From CAYFPX01 sp964519895 (GTDB lineage Bacteria > Myxococcota_A > UBA796 > CAJQPC01), in NCBI GenBank assembly GCA_964519895.1, contig CAZFLE010000006.1:1-64000 (forward strand): a DNA stretch of 64,000 nt. Reading direction: 5' to 3'. The notes under the pieces are model-generated. The model saw only the letters and a list, made by a program, of their open reading frames with translations. It did no database searches and was not told the origin of the DNA. Positions 31,177 to 39,926 of the stretch are shown here, in pieces. Made by a program: the position numbers and the translations under genes. Every line of letters begins with the position of its first letter. The first letter of the stretch is position 1.

Positions 31177-34139
31177 CGCTCTTCCTCTTCGTCCTGGCCT
31201 GCACCGACGAGCTGAGCGTGCCTCTGGACACGGCGGCACTGGCCGACAGCGCCGCGCCGGCCAGCGATGCCCAGGACCTCTTCGAGGAGACGGTTCACCC
31301 CGCCCTGTTGGCGAGCTGCGACAGCTGCCACGGGGGCGACCGCTTCGGCTTCGCCTCCTTCACCGGTTCTGCGGACACGGACTACGGGACTGCCCTGGGC
31401 TTGATCAGCCTGGATGACCCCGCCACGAGCCGCCTGCTGGCCAAGCTCGACGGCACCTTGCAGCACGCCACTCCGGACCCCCTGGACGACACGTCGGACC
31501 TCCAGGACGCCGTCCTGGCCTGGGCCACCGCCGAGCAGGCCGCCCGGTGCCCCGACTGCGGCCTGGCGGCGCCGACCCAGTACGTGGCCTATGTCGACGC
31601 GCCGAACACCTACTGGGCTCTGGAGCGCTCGCCGGAGCGCTCGGACTGGGGGGTGCGCCAGGGCGAGGCCCGGATCCTGCTGCAGCCGCTCGATCCGGCG
31701 ACCGGCCAGGCCACCGGCACCCCCATCGACTTCCTGGACGGCCAGCTCTGCGGCGACGAGGGCACCTGTGACTTCGGCGAGCTAGCGGCCAACCACGCCG
31801 GCGACCAGCTGGTGTTCGAGTGTCGCGTGCTCATCGATCCCGACGACGACTGGGTCAGCGAGACGTCGTGGAACCTGTGCATCGCCGGCATCGACTCCGC
31901 GGGCAAGGCCGTCGAGCCGCGGTTGCTCCGCCCTCAGGCCGATCAGCACAGGGGCCTGTGGGTGGCCCGCAGCACGCCGATGGCCCTGGTCGACGACGAC
32001 GGCGACCCGCTGAAGGGCGTCTACGACAAGCACTACCAGATCCGCCGCTCCGACGACCGGACCCCGGTGTTCTCGCCCGATGACCAGCGCGTGCTCTTCG
32101 CCAGCACCGGCCCCAACCCCCAGACCGGTCTCCGGGCGGCCCAGACCTACCACGGCACCGAATTCGTGGACAACGTGATCAGCGTGGACCTGGCGGGCCA
32201 GCACGCCCAGCTGGTCTACCTCAACGAAGGCGGCACCGCGGACCACCCGTTCTTCCTGAAGAGCGGCCTGGTGGCCATGCACGCCTGGAACCTGGAGCGC
32301 ATGGACCGCCACCTCTACATCCGCACCACCCCGGGCGGCATGATGGAGACCCCGACCCTGTTCGGACGCTTTCAGGGCCCGAACATGTGGGGTCCGGCGG
32401 TCGAGCTGAACAACGGGGCCATCGTGGGCACGACCGGCCGCCGTCGGGGGGCGGTGGAGCTGTTCGAGCCCTTCTTCGCCGAGCACACCCTGGGCACGGG
32501 GCTGGACGAAGAACTGGTGAGCTTCCGGTTGCTGGACCCAGAGAACTCCACCCTGGCCGAAGAATACGCCTACTGCGACGACCCGCCCGACGGCGAGAAC
32601 TGCACGGTGGCCCGCTTCTACGCCGACCCGGCGTGGTCCCCGGACGGGCGGGCCCTGTTCGCCCTGAACCCCGAGACCACCACGGTCACCCAGGGCCACG
32701 ACCTGTACCGGGACTACGGCACCGGGGACACCACCGACGAGGTCCTGGCCTCGCTCGCGCCGTACCTGCCCCAGGCGATGGGCATCTGGTGGGTCGACCA
32801 CCAAGGCGACCGGGAGCGCCTGGTCGACCCGGAGCCCGGGCGCATGCTGCGCTACCCCACCTGGGTCGGGCGGCGGCAGGCTCCGGTGATCTGGCAGGAG
32901 AGCCTGGATCCCACGTCGGACACAGCCGAGCTCCACATCGCCCACGTGCCCCTGTGGCTGTCCCTGCGGCACTTCACGGACGAACAGGACAAGTCCACCT
33001 GGTTCGTCAACCTGGAGCAGATCACCCACCTGCGCGTGCTGGCCAAGGTCCTGACCGGCAACGACTGCATGAATGACGACCGGCCCTACCGCAACGCCGT
33101 GCACGACACCTATGACCACCCCACGGCGCTCGGGATCAACAACGCCACCGGCTACGAGCTGCTGGGCGACGTGCCCCTGGAGGCGGACGGCTCGGCCCGG
33201 GTCACCGTGCCCGCCGGCGAGCTCCTGCTGTTCCAGGGTCTCGACGCCGACGGCCACATGGTCTTCCAGCACAGCCGGGTGTTCGCCCTGCCGGGCGGCG
33301 CTGTGGTCGACACGTCGGTCAAGCCCGACCAGTACGAAGCCCAGTGCCAGGCCTGCCACGGCCGGGTCACACCGGGGGACTTCGCCGGGCTCCTCCAGAC
33401 CGCGGACTTCGCCGCCGACCCGCTGGACTTCGACACCCTGGCCACCGAGTCCGTGGACCTGGCCAACACCCAGCGCCGCACCATGACCTGGCTAGACCAG
33501 CTCCGGCCCCTGGTCGACACCCACTGCGTCTCCTGCCACGACGGCGACACCCCGGCCGGGGACCTGGGCCTGGGGGCCAGCTACTCCGAGACGGCCAACT
33601 ACCCCCTGACCTCCTGGGAGGACTGGCTCGACGCCGAGCTGGCCGACGAGACCCCGGAAGACGCCCGCATCCGCGGCGCCGGCTTCTCGGTCTCCTGGGC
33701 CTACCTGCTCCACGACGACAACGAGGCCTACCAGGAAGACCCCGAGTACGCAGCCCGGATGGCCGCCCAGGAGCCCTTGGGAGAGCTCGCGCCGTGGGAT
33801 CCCGGCTACCAGAACCTGTTCGTGAACGTGGACGGCGGCCGCTACCGCTACCTGGGCGGCGACGGCTACGCGAGCCACTACGGCCGCGCCGATCGGCTGG
33901 GGGGCAACGCCCAGGACGCCTTCCTGCTGGAGATCCTCACCGGAGACGACCTGGACCCCGACCAGGACTTCGACGGTCTGGACCACACCGGCCTGCTGAG
34001 CGACGACGAGCTGCGCACCTGGATCGGCGTGATGGACCTGGGCTTTCCCTACATGTCCCGCTGCGACGACGCGACGGTGCCGAGCGGACCCTGGGCGGGC
34101 GAGCCCTGGGGGGATCCGGTGGCCGTTCCCTGGGAGTGA
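31173..34139 (+). CDS. Large lipoprotein with three CxxCH haem sites and TolB-like repeats
   Basis: GTG 31173 (overlapping the lysR stop) begins VTLFLFVLACTDEL, a very short lipoprotein signal. The 988-residue mature protein carries haem-binding motifs CDSCH near residue 50, CQACH near residue 727 and CVSCH near residue 787, plus PD40-like segments (TPVFSPDDQRVLFAS, DPAWSPDGRALFALNP). The layout of one haem site near the N-terminus, a central propeller and C-terminal haem sites resembles proteins with hydrazine-synthase-alpha-like domains in Myxococcota, but no such activity is implied. It probably moves electrons at the cell surface or in the periplasm. Confidence 0.8.
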   Translation: MTLFLFVLACTDELSVPLDTAALADSAAPASDAQDLFEETVHPALLASCDSCHGGDRFGFASFTGSADTDYGTALGLISLDDPATSRLLAKLDGTLQHATPDPLDDTSDLQDAVLAWATAEQAARCPDCGLAAPTQYVAYVDAPNTYWALERSPERSDWGVRQGEARILLQPLDPATGQATGTPIDFLDGQLCGDEGTCDFGELAANHAGDQLVFECRVLIDPDDDWVSETSWNLCIAGIDSAGKAVEPRLLRPQADQHRGLWVARSTPMALVDDDGDPLKGVYDKHYQIRRSDDRTPVFSPDDQRVLFASTGPNPQTGLRAAQTYHGTEFVDNVISVDLAGQHAQLVYLNEGGTADHPFFLKSGLVAMHAWNLERMDRHLYIRTTPGGMMETPTLFGRFQGPNMWGPAVELNNGAIVGTTGRRRGAVELFEPFFAEHTLGTGLDEELVSFRLLDPENSTLAEEYAYCDDPPDGENCTVARFYADPAWSPDGRALFALNPETTTVTQGHDLYRDYGTGDTTDEVLASLAPYLPQAMGIWWVDHQGDRERLVDPEPGRMLRYPTWVGRRQAPVIWQESLDPTSDTAELHIAHVPLWLSLRHFTDEQDKSTWFVNLEQITHLRVLAKVLTGNDCMNDDRPYRNAVHDTYDHPTALGINNATGYELLGDVPLEADGSARVTVPAGELLLFQGLDADGHMVFQHSRVFALPGGAVVDTSVKPDQYEAQCQACHGRVTPGDFAGLLQTADFAADPLDFDTLATESVDLANTQRRTMTWLDQLRPLVDTHCVSCHDGDTPAGDLGLGASYSETANYPLTSWEDWLDAELADETPEDARIRGAGFSVSWAYLLHDDNEAYQEDPEYAARMAAQEPLGELAPWDPGYQNLFVNVDGGRYRYLGGDGYASHYGRADRLGGNAQDAFLLEILTGDDLDPDQDFDGLDHTGLLSDDELRTWIGVMDLGFPYMSRCDDATVPSGPWAGEPWGDPVAVPWE

Positions 34140-34148
34140 GCGACCCGA

Positions 34149-35807
34149 TCAGTCGACCGTGACCACCCTCAGGTCGTCGAAGCGGGCCTCGCCGCCGGGG
34201 GTGCTCCAGGCCTGGAGGCCGACGTACAGGGATGGCACCGTGTCCAGCGCCGGCAGGTCCAGGGTCTGGACCACGGTGCGCCCGGGGCAGCTCTCGGTCG
34301 CCACCGAGAACTCAAAGGTCGTCGCGGTCTGGCGCTCGATCCACAGCGTGATCGCGCCGCCGGGATCCGCGGACAGGTCCGTGTTGGTCTCCCCTTCGTC
34401 GTCGTAGATCCCGACCCGCAGACCGTCGGTGTCTCGGCGGAAGCGGAAGCCGTACTCTCCCTCGGCATCGGGTTGCTGAGGCCCCGACGAGACCATGAAC
34501 ATCACGTTCTCGAACTCCGGGTTGGTCACCCCCCAGCGCTCGCCGACCTCCATGCGCTGGCCGGCGGCGGTGAGCACGGCCGCCACGGTGTTGCCGGCCG
34601 CCGGCTGCAGGATCATCTCGCCGTCCCGGACCACGAAGGACCCGCCGGACCCATAGCTGTCGCTCAGCAGGTAGTCGGCCGACGTGTCCGCGCTGTAGTC
34701 GTCCACCACCGTCGTCGCGTCCTCGTCTCCCGACGACGCCGGCTCGCCGCTGAAGCGGGCCTCCCAGTCCCACTGGACGGTGAAGGCGCTGTCGGCGTCG
34801 TCCTCCCAGGCATCGAGCACCGGCGAGTAGGTCGTTCGCGTCAGGGTGCCCGACGCGGGATCCACCGCCAGCAGGCCCAGCCAGCCCATGCCGCCCTCCT
34901 CTCGGCTGGCGTAGTCCAGGGACATCTCGAGCACCGGGTGGCAGGCGTCGTTGAGGACCTCGCCGTGCTCCTCGACCCCGTGGTGGCCGTTCACAAGCAG
35001 GAAGATCTGGGGGTTCGGCCCCAGCAGCTCATCCCGGACCTGGGCGCGGCTATTGCGACCGGTTCCGCCCAGATACGGCGTGTAGAAGGGGCCCAGGTGC
35101 GAGTGGGTCGACACGAGGGTCGGCCAGCCCGGGTGTGCGGACATGACGCCCTCGGCCCACGCGATGGCGGTGTCCGGGATGTCCAGCTCCAGGTGCAGGA
35201 CCAGGAAGTCCACACCCCCTGCCCGCAGGGTCTGCCAGCTGTTCAGCTCGTTGTGGCTGTGGCCCCCGAACCAGGCCTGGTCGTCGAAGCGGCCGGTGGT
35301 CGCCGGGCCGAAGACGGCGGCCCAGGCGGTGTAGCCGCTGTCCAAGACGTCGACCTGGTCCAGCTCGTGATTTCCGACCGCGGTGGCCCATGGCATGCCG
35401 CCTTCGTCCAGGATCGCCATGGCGGCCGCGGCCCGATTCCACTCGTCGATGTTGCCCTGGGAGGTGACGTTCTCGCCGCCGTGGGAGACGATGTCGCCCA
35501 GCTGGGAGACGAAGTCGATCCCCAGGCTGTCCCGGGCGTCGAGCACCCACCGGGTCTGGGCCAGGAAGTGCTCGTTCCAGGCGTCGGACTCCACGTAGAT
35601 CTGGGTGTCGGGGAGCAGGGCCAGGGTGAGGGTGGGGTTCGGGTCGCCGGTGTTGTTTGTGGTGGCGGTGTCCACCGTCGTGGACGTGTCGATGCCCGTC
35701 TCGGCAGCGCTGTCCGTCGACGAGTCCCCGGGCGGCGGGGAGGTGTCCTGGGACTCCTGGACCGTGGTGGGCGCACAGGCAAGCAGGAACAGCAGCGAGG
35801 GAACCAT
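34149..35807 (-). CDS. Lipoprotein calcineurin-like phosphoesterase with C-terminal beta-sandwich domain
   Basis: The 552-residue protein starts MVPSLLFLLAC, followed by a Ser/Thr/Asp stalk. The phosphoesterase motifs ALLPDTQIYVES, SQLGDIVSHGGE, VGNHELDQ, LVSTHSHLG and NGHHGVEEHG are present. The C-terminal 180 residues resemble a lectin/LamG-like beta sandwich (YSPVLDAWEDD, GFRFRRDTDGLRVGIYDDEGE, YVGLQAWSTPGGEARFDDLRV). It is a paralogue of the protein encoded at 8478-9653, with a lipid anchor in place of the MYXO-CTERM tail. The start has a TAGCCT box 6 nt upstream and no Shine-Dalgarno. Confidence 0.88.
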   Translation of the reverse strand: MVPSLLFLLACAPTTVQESQDTSPPPGDSSTDSAAETGIDTSTTVDTATTNNTGDPNPTLTLALLPDTQIYVESDAWNEHFLAQTRWVLDARDSLGIDFVSQLGDIVSHGGENVTSQGNIDEWNRAAAAMAILDEGGMPWATAVGNHELDQVDVLDSGYTAWAAVFGPATTGRFDDQAWFGGHSHNELNSWQTLRAGGVDFLVLHLELDIPDTAIAWAEGVMSAHPGWPTLVSTHSHLGPFYTPYLGGTGRNSRAQVRDELLGPNPQIFLLVNGHHGVEEHGEVLNDACHPVLEMSLDYASREEGGMGWLGLLAVDPASGTLTRTTYSPVLDAWEDDADSAFTVQWDWEARFSGEPASSGDEDATTVVDDYSADTSADYLLSDSYGSGGSFVVRDGEMILQPAAGNTVAAVLTAAGQRMEVGERWGVTNPEFENVMFMVSSGPQQPDAEGEYGFRFRRDTDGLRVGIYDDEGETNTDLSADPGGAITLWIERQTATTFEFSVATESCPGRTVVQTLDLPALDTVPSLYVGLQAWSTPGGEARFDDLRVVTVD

Positions 35808-35813
35808 GGCGCC

Positions 35814-35819
35814 AGGCTA
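35814..35819 (-). promoter_or_regulatory. Putative leaderless promoter -10 (TAGCCT)
   Basis: TAGCCT on the minus strand is separated from the ATG at 35807 by GGCGCC (6 nt). Confidence 0.45.
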
Positions 35820-35879
35820 CCGCCTCCCGGGCGCGACGCCATTGCATGCGCTACAGCCCGTCCCCCCAGGGAGTCCGTC

Positions 35880-36062
35880 ATGAGCGACGCCGAGAAACCG
35901 TCCGAAGAGCCCGCCACCCCGGTCAGCACCGAGCAGGGCCCGCCCTCCCGCCTGACCCGCAGCCGCGCCAGCGACTCGGCCGCCCGCCCCGGCTTCCGGG
36001 ACCCTGCGAACACCAAGAGCAAGGCGATGAAGAAGAAGCGGGGCAAGAAGAAGCGGCGGTGA
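35880..36062 (+). CDS. Small basic protein ending in Lys/Arg run
   Basis: ATG 35880 has AGGGAG 7 nt upstream. The 60-residue protein goes from an acidic N-terminus (MSDAEKPSEEPATP) to a strongly basic end (KSKAMKKKRGKKKRR). The C-terminus could bind nucleic acid. No family is recognised. The good ribosome-binding site and codon use support a real gene. Confidence 0.6.
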   Translation: MSDAEKPSEEPATPVSTEQGPPSRLTRSRASDSAARPGFRDPANTKSKAMKKKRGKKKRR

Positions 36063-36114
36063 GCCCGCTTCCGCTGATGGCGAGGGAGTCACTCTCCCGC
36101 GTCGTCCTGTGCGT

Positions 36115-36705
36115 CTACTGGAGGTACTCGGCAGCCAGACCGTCCTGGGCCGCCAGGAGCCACCCGGCCTCGTCGCTGACGTCGAACATCAGGTCCGCCA
36201 CAAAGGTCTGGAGGCCATAGGCCGACTCCCACCCCTCGGTGTCGTTGTCCTCGCCATACAGCCCATGCCCGATGGCGTGTGCAGGCTGCCAGGGCACAGC
36301 GATCACCGCTGGGAAGAGGTGGGGGCCTTGCCAGTACATCGTCCCATTGTTGTAGGACAGGCCATCTCGCGGTTCGATGGACCGGATGTTCTTGGCAGCG
36401 AGGCTGTAGAGCGCCTCATTGACGGATTCGCCGTGGTCATCGAACAGGTTCAGCAGGACGGCGGGACGGTTTGCGGTGACTTCGAGGGAGCGGACCGTTC
36501 GTCTGTCGGAGGCGGCGATGGCATACATCGTGGCCACCACCCCGCTGCCCCACTGGCCTTCCCAGTCGTCCTTGTCGATCCGGAACTCGCGAAGGAGGCC
36601 CCTCTCGCACTGATCGTTGGGGAAGACACCGGGGGACCAGTCTTCCTCGAGGCAGGCCTGCGGGATGCCGAGGCTCCCGCAGGCGGACAGGACGAGGAAG
36701 ATCAC
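36115..36705 (-). CDS. Lipoprotein, unknown
   Basis: GTG 36705 overlaps the stop of the upstream lipoprotein (GTGA) and gives VIFLVLSACGSL, a short lipobox signal. The 196-residue mature part (DDWEGQWGSGVVATMYAIAASDRRTV, YNNGTMYWQGPHLFPAVIAVPWQ) is not recognised. It lies in a lower-GC patch with its partner at 36702-38465. Its role is unknown. Confidence 0.65.
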   Translation of the reverse strand: MIFLVLSACGSLGIPQACLEEDWSPGVFPNDQCERGLLREFRIDKDDWEGQWGSGVVATMYAIAASDRRTVRSLEVTANRPAVLLNLFDDHGESVNEALYSLAAKNIRSIEPRDGLSYNNGTMYWQGPHLFPAVIAVPWQPAHAIGHGLYGEDNDTEGWESAYGLQTFVADLMFDVSDEAGWLLAAQDGLAAEYLQ

Positions 36706-38465
36706 GGGTCGTGCTCCTGGAAGCGCAGGGTAGTCCACTGGTCGGCGAAGGGGTTCTTCATCTCCAGCGGTTCGTCGTCACGGAGGCGGACCCCCAGGTC
36801 GTAGAAGAGCACTGAGCCGTCTTCGTCGTTGAAGGAACCGCCAAGGACGAAGTCCCCGTAGGTACCTGCGAACTTGTAGGAGCCATCGCTCTGCCGGAAG
36901 GCCGGAAAGACAGCGAGGTTAGAGGACCCCGGAAGGCCGATGTACAGCATCCGGTCGATCCCCTCGACACTCCCCGCGTTCAAGAAAGCGTTGATTGGAA
37001 TCTCTACTCCCCAGGGGCTCCAGTCCACGACGCCTCGGAAGGCTCGGCCCAGGTCCACGGGCTCCGGGTCAAACTCGTCGCTGAAACAAGAGTGGGTGAC
37101 CTCGATCACCGCCTGGCGTCCTGTGGGGTTGCCCGTTTCGAGGAGCCAGTCGGCTGCAGCGAGCGGGATAGTGTCTGTGATCACGCCCATCGACTCCAAG
37201 TCGAGCTCGGTGGTCTCACCGTGGAACCGGTATTCGATCTCGCCGGACTTGACCTTGACCTCGCTGCTGTTGTGCGGATCGATGATTTTGATCTTCTCTA
37301 TCCGAGACCGGCCGCTGCTCTCCGCCTCTTTTTCCAGCGGGACGAGCTCCATCGCGTAAAGGCTCTCGTCCACTTTGTAGAAGGGGAGCGCGGCGTACTT
37401 GTGCGTCCCAGGCACGCACTTGACGAGGTCGGAGACATCTGGGCTCGAGTCGGTCACTGCCTTTGCCGAACTAGGGGACGTGCTGGTGTTCTCGGCGCCC
37501 GCAGGCGGGAGGTACCGAGCCACGAAGGTCATTCCCATGGAGAGCTGAAGATAGTGCTTCGCGGGCACCTCGACCAGTTCAACGTCGGGATCGAAGACGC
37601 CACCGATGCTGAAGGACACCAAGTCTCGAAGGTTGGGCCCGAGCTTTCCTCCCGCCGCGAAGGTGGTCAGATAGCTGCCGGACTCCAGAGACCAGGTCTC
37701 CCTGTAAGCGTCGTTGCACTCGTCAGGCGCGATGTCAGCAGGAGTCCAGTAGGCCTCGGTCTGGCCAGTGGTCGCGTTCGTGATGATCAGAGAGTTGGTG
37801 GCAATGGGACCCCAGTCAATGGACCGCGGCATGATGTCCCGGTTCAGGATCCAGTTGATCAGCCACCCGGTGGTCGTCGCGGTGGCGGGAGTTGTGAGGA
37901 ATGGGACCTCCACCCGCTCGGTGCCCATGTAGTCCTCACATCCGAGAACCTTCGTCTCGGTGTAGTCCTCATAGAATTCGCAGGGCGTCTCAAGATACGC
38001 CGACCCGTAGCCGGGACCGACACCGACCCGTTCAGCCGAGAGACCGGAGAGCGCCGTGATCCCGTAGTCCCCGATCAGGTAGGCATTGGACAGCCGGACC
38101 CACTGATCCGAGGCATAGGGACCGGGAGAGTTGGCGTCATTCCAATCCTTGGAAGCCCAACAGGCCGTACCTTCTGGGGCCGGGAGGGGGGTGCTGAGAT
38201 GCATCTCGGGGTAGAGCGGCGGGTCGAACCAGATGTCCGACGGCTCCAGTGGCTTCTCGTGGCCGCCGTCTGGATCGAGACCGTGGACCTTCTTGTCCCA
38301 CCACTCCAAGGCGATTGTCCATTCGTGCTCGAAGTCGCCTACTTCACGCTTGTGGGCATACCCGGTGTCGCTATCGTCAGTCCACTTGCCGTCGATGTCT
38401 ATACAGCCAATCAGGAAGCACGCTGCCAGAGCAGCGAGGACACTCGGCGGAATGGTCCGCATCAT
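36702..38465 (-). CDS. Lipoprotein, unknown, low-GC for this window
   Basis: The start at 38465 (MMRTIPPSVLAALAACFLIGC) gives a lipobox and a 587-residue protein. No domain is recognised. Notable are Trp-rich segments (EWTIALEWWDKKVHG, DIWFDPPLYPEMHL) and several Cys. Codon use is visibly less GC-biased than in neighbouring genes (many third positions A or T). It is translationally coupled to the next lipoprotein, so they probably work as a pair. An alternative start is one codon downstream. Confidence 0.65.
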   Translation of the reverse strand: MMRTIPPSVLAALAACFLIGCIDIDGKWTDDSDTGYAHKREVGDFEHEWTIALEWWDKKVHGLDPDGGHEKPLEPSDIWFDPPLYPEMHLSTPLPAPEGTACWASKDWNDANSPGPYASDQWVRLSNAYLIGDYGITALSGLSAERVGVGPGYGSAYLETPCEFYEDYTETKVLGCEDYMGTERVEVPFLTTPATATTTGWLINWILNRDIMPRSIDWGPIATNSLIITNATTGQTEAYWTPADIAPDECNDAYRETWSLESGSYLTTFAAGGKLGPNLRDLVSFSIGGVFDPDVELVEVPAKHYLQLSMGMTFVARYLPPAGAENTSTSPSSAKAVTDSSPDVSDLVKCVPGTHKYAALPFYKVDESLYAMELVPLEKEAESSGRSRIEKIKIIDPHNSSEVKVKSGEIEYRFHGETTELDLESMGVITDTIPLAAADWLLETGNPTGRQAVIEVTHSCFSDEFDPEPVDLGRAFRGVVDWSPWGVEIPINAFLNAGSVEGIDRMLYIGLPGSSNLAVFPAFRQSDGSYKFAGTYGDFVLGGSFNDEDGSVLFYDLGVRLRDDEPLEMKNPFADQWTTLRFQEHDP

Positions 38466-38537
38466 CCAGACAAGCAAGTGAGCGAAGGCAGTCAGCGCGT
38501 ACATGGGGGTCCTGGGAAGGGGTTGCCGCCCAGCCAA

Positions 38538-38821
38538 GCAAGGGGCGTGCCTGTGGCACCCAGGGGCACGGCACGCACGGTCAGGCGATCCAGGGGCCGA
38601 ATTGCCGCCAGAGAGTGTCGAACACTTGACACCCCCCCCCGTCGAGTGCTGACACCAGGGGACTTCGAGGTCCTCGTTCTCGAAGCTTCACCGCTTGCCT
38701 ATCGAGCGCCTACAGATACCGCGCACCCCGCTCCATCGGCGCCCGGGCGGCCCTGAGACCGAACTCCGGCCCCACTCTCCCGCGTCTTCGGGGTGCAGGT
38801 CTCACCGGACCCCCAGCCTTG
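38538..38821. other. Intergenic region with inverted repeats
   Basis: About 280 bp with no gene. GCGTGCC (38545-38551) pairs with GGCACGC (38570-38576). An AGTGT/ACACT hairpin and GTGTC/GACAC lie near 38615-38630 followed by nine C. These are similar in style to the repeats at 830 and 26403. Confidence 0.4.
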
Positions 38822-39020
38822 TCAGCCGTCGGTCGCGGTCGGGTCCTCCCCGCAGAGGACCATGCACTGGAGCTCGCGGTCGCACTCGCCGGCCAGGTCG
38901 AGGTCGTCGTCGGCGTCACACACCCAGGAGTCCTGACCGGCACTCACGCAGTCGCCCACGGCCGTGATCCACTCGGCGCACTCGAAGTCGTGGCGACGAC
39001 AGCCAGGGCCCCACCCCGGG
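38822..39020 (-). pseudogene. Cys-rich 3' gene fragment
   Basis: Downstream of the TauE-like stop, a minus-strand frame encodes CRRHDFECAEWITAVGDC, then a stretch with CDADDDLDLAGECDRELQC and MVLCGEDPTATDG before a stop at 38822. There are seven Cys in about 53 residues, as in small secreted proteins. No normal start or signal is present; only an internal GTG (at GDC) would fit. Probably a truncated lipoprotein gene. Confidence 0.35.
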
Positions 39021-39029
39021 CTGAGCCGG

Positions 39030-39833
39030 TCAGAGCGCCATCCCCAGCCCCGCCGTGAGGAACATCTTGGCCGCCGCGATGAGCAGCACCACACCCAGCA
39101 GGACACGAATCGAGCGGCCCCCGGCCTTCTTTGCTCCGAGGCCCGAGCCGATCGTACCGCCGACCACCGCCGCGAGCACGTAGACGGGGAGCTCGGCCGG
39201 CAGCGCCTCGAGCCCCCCAGCCCCGCTGGCCGCGCCCGCCTGGCCCACGAAGCCGGCGAGGCCTGCAATGGACACCAGCAGCACGAAGACGACCGAGACG
39301 CCCGCCGTCCGATGCGGCGTCGCCCACCCCGACATGATCAGGACCGGCGACAGGAAGATGCCGCCGCCTGTGCCCGTCAACCCCGCCATCAGGCCGACGC
39401 AGGCCCCGACGCCCAGCGCCAGGGGCAGGCGCGGCATGCCCACCGGCCGGGTGGACTTGCCAGCACCGCCGCTGTCGCTGCCCAGAGCCCTGCGGACCAG
39501 GCTCAGGCCAGCCCAGAGCAACACGATTCCCACCAGCGGCTTGTAGACGTACTCGGGCGGCCGGCGGGAGCCTCCGAGCACGGCCAGCGGCAGAGCGGTC
39601 ACCAGGAAGGGCCACAGCGTCGGCCAGGAGAAGTGGCCCGCTCGCGAGAAGCGCCAGGTGCCGATGGTCGCCACGAAGACGTTCAGGACCAGCGCGGTGG
39701 GGCGCATCTCGTCGGGCGCCATGCCGACGAGCGCCATCGCGGCGAGGTAGCCCGACGCCCCGGCATGGCCGACCGAGGAGTACAGGACCGCGATCAGCGC
39801 GATGGCGACGGCGAGGACGACGCTGACGGCCAT
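39030..39833 (-). CDS. TauE/SafE-family permease
   Basis: The 267-residue protein has about eight predicted membrane helices and family motifs: VLYSSVGHAGASGYLA near the N-terminus and GLMAGLTGTGGGIFLSPVLI in the middle (the repeated glycine-rich element). These permeases export sulfite, organosulfur compounds or other anions; the substrate is unknown. ATG 39833 has TAGGGG 5 nt upstream on the minus strand. The preceding candidate at 39860 lacks support. Confidence 0.88.
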   Translation of the reverse strand: MAVSVVLAVAIALIAVLYSSVGHAGASGYLAAMALVGMAPDEMRPTALVLNVFVATIGTWRFSRAGHFSWPTLWPFLVTALPLAVLGGSRRPPEYVYKPLVGIVLLWAGLSLVRRALGSDSGGAGKSTRPVGMPRLPLALGVGACVGLMAGLTGTGGGIFLSPVLIMSGWATPHRTAGVSVVFVLLVSIAGLAGFVGQAGAASGAGGLEALPAELPVYVLAAVVGGTIGSGLGAKKAGGRSIRVLLGVVLLIAAAKMFLTAGLGMAL

Positions 39834-39838
39834 GGGCT

Positions 39839-39844
39839 CCCCTA
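39839..39844 (-). promoter_or_regulatory. Putative promoter box TAGGGG before the TauE-like gene
   Basis: TAGGGG followed by 5 nt and ATG. It overlaps a possible GGGGAG ribosome site, so it could be either. Confidence 0.3.
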
Positions 39845-39926
39845 TCCCCTGCGCGGGCATCGCTCAGCGGGGAGCACCACGGGCTGGAACGACTCCGTGG
39901 GATGATCGTCCCACCTGGAGGCACGG

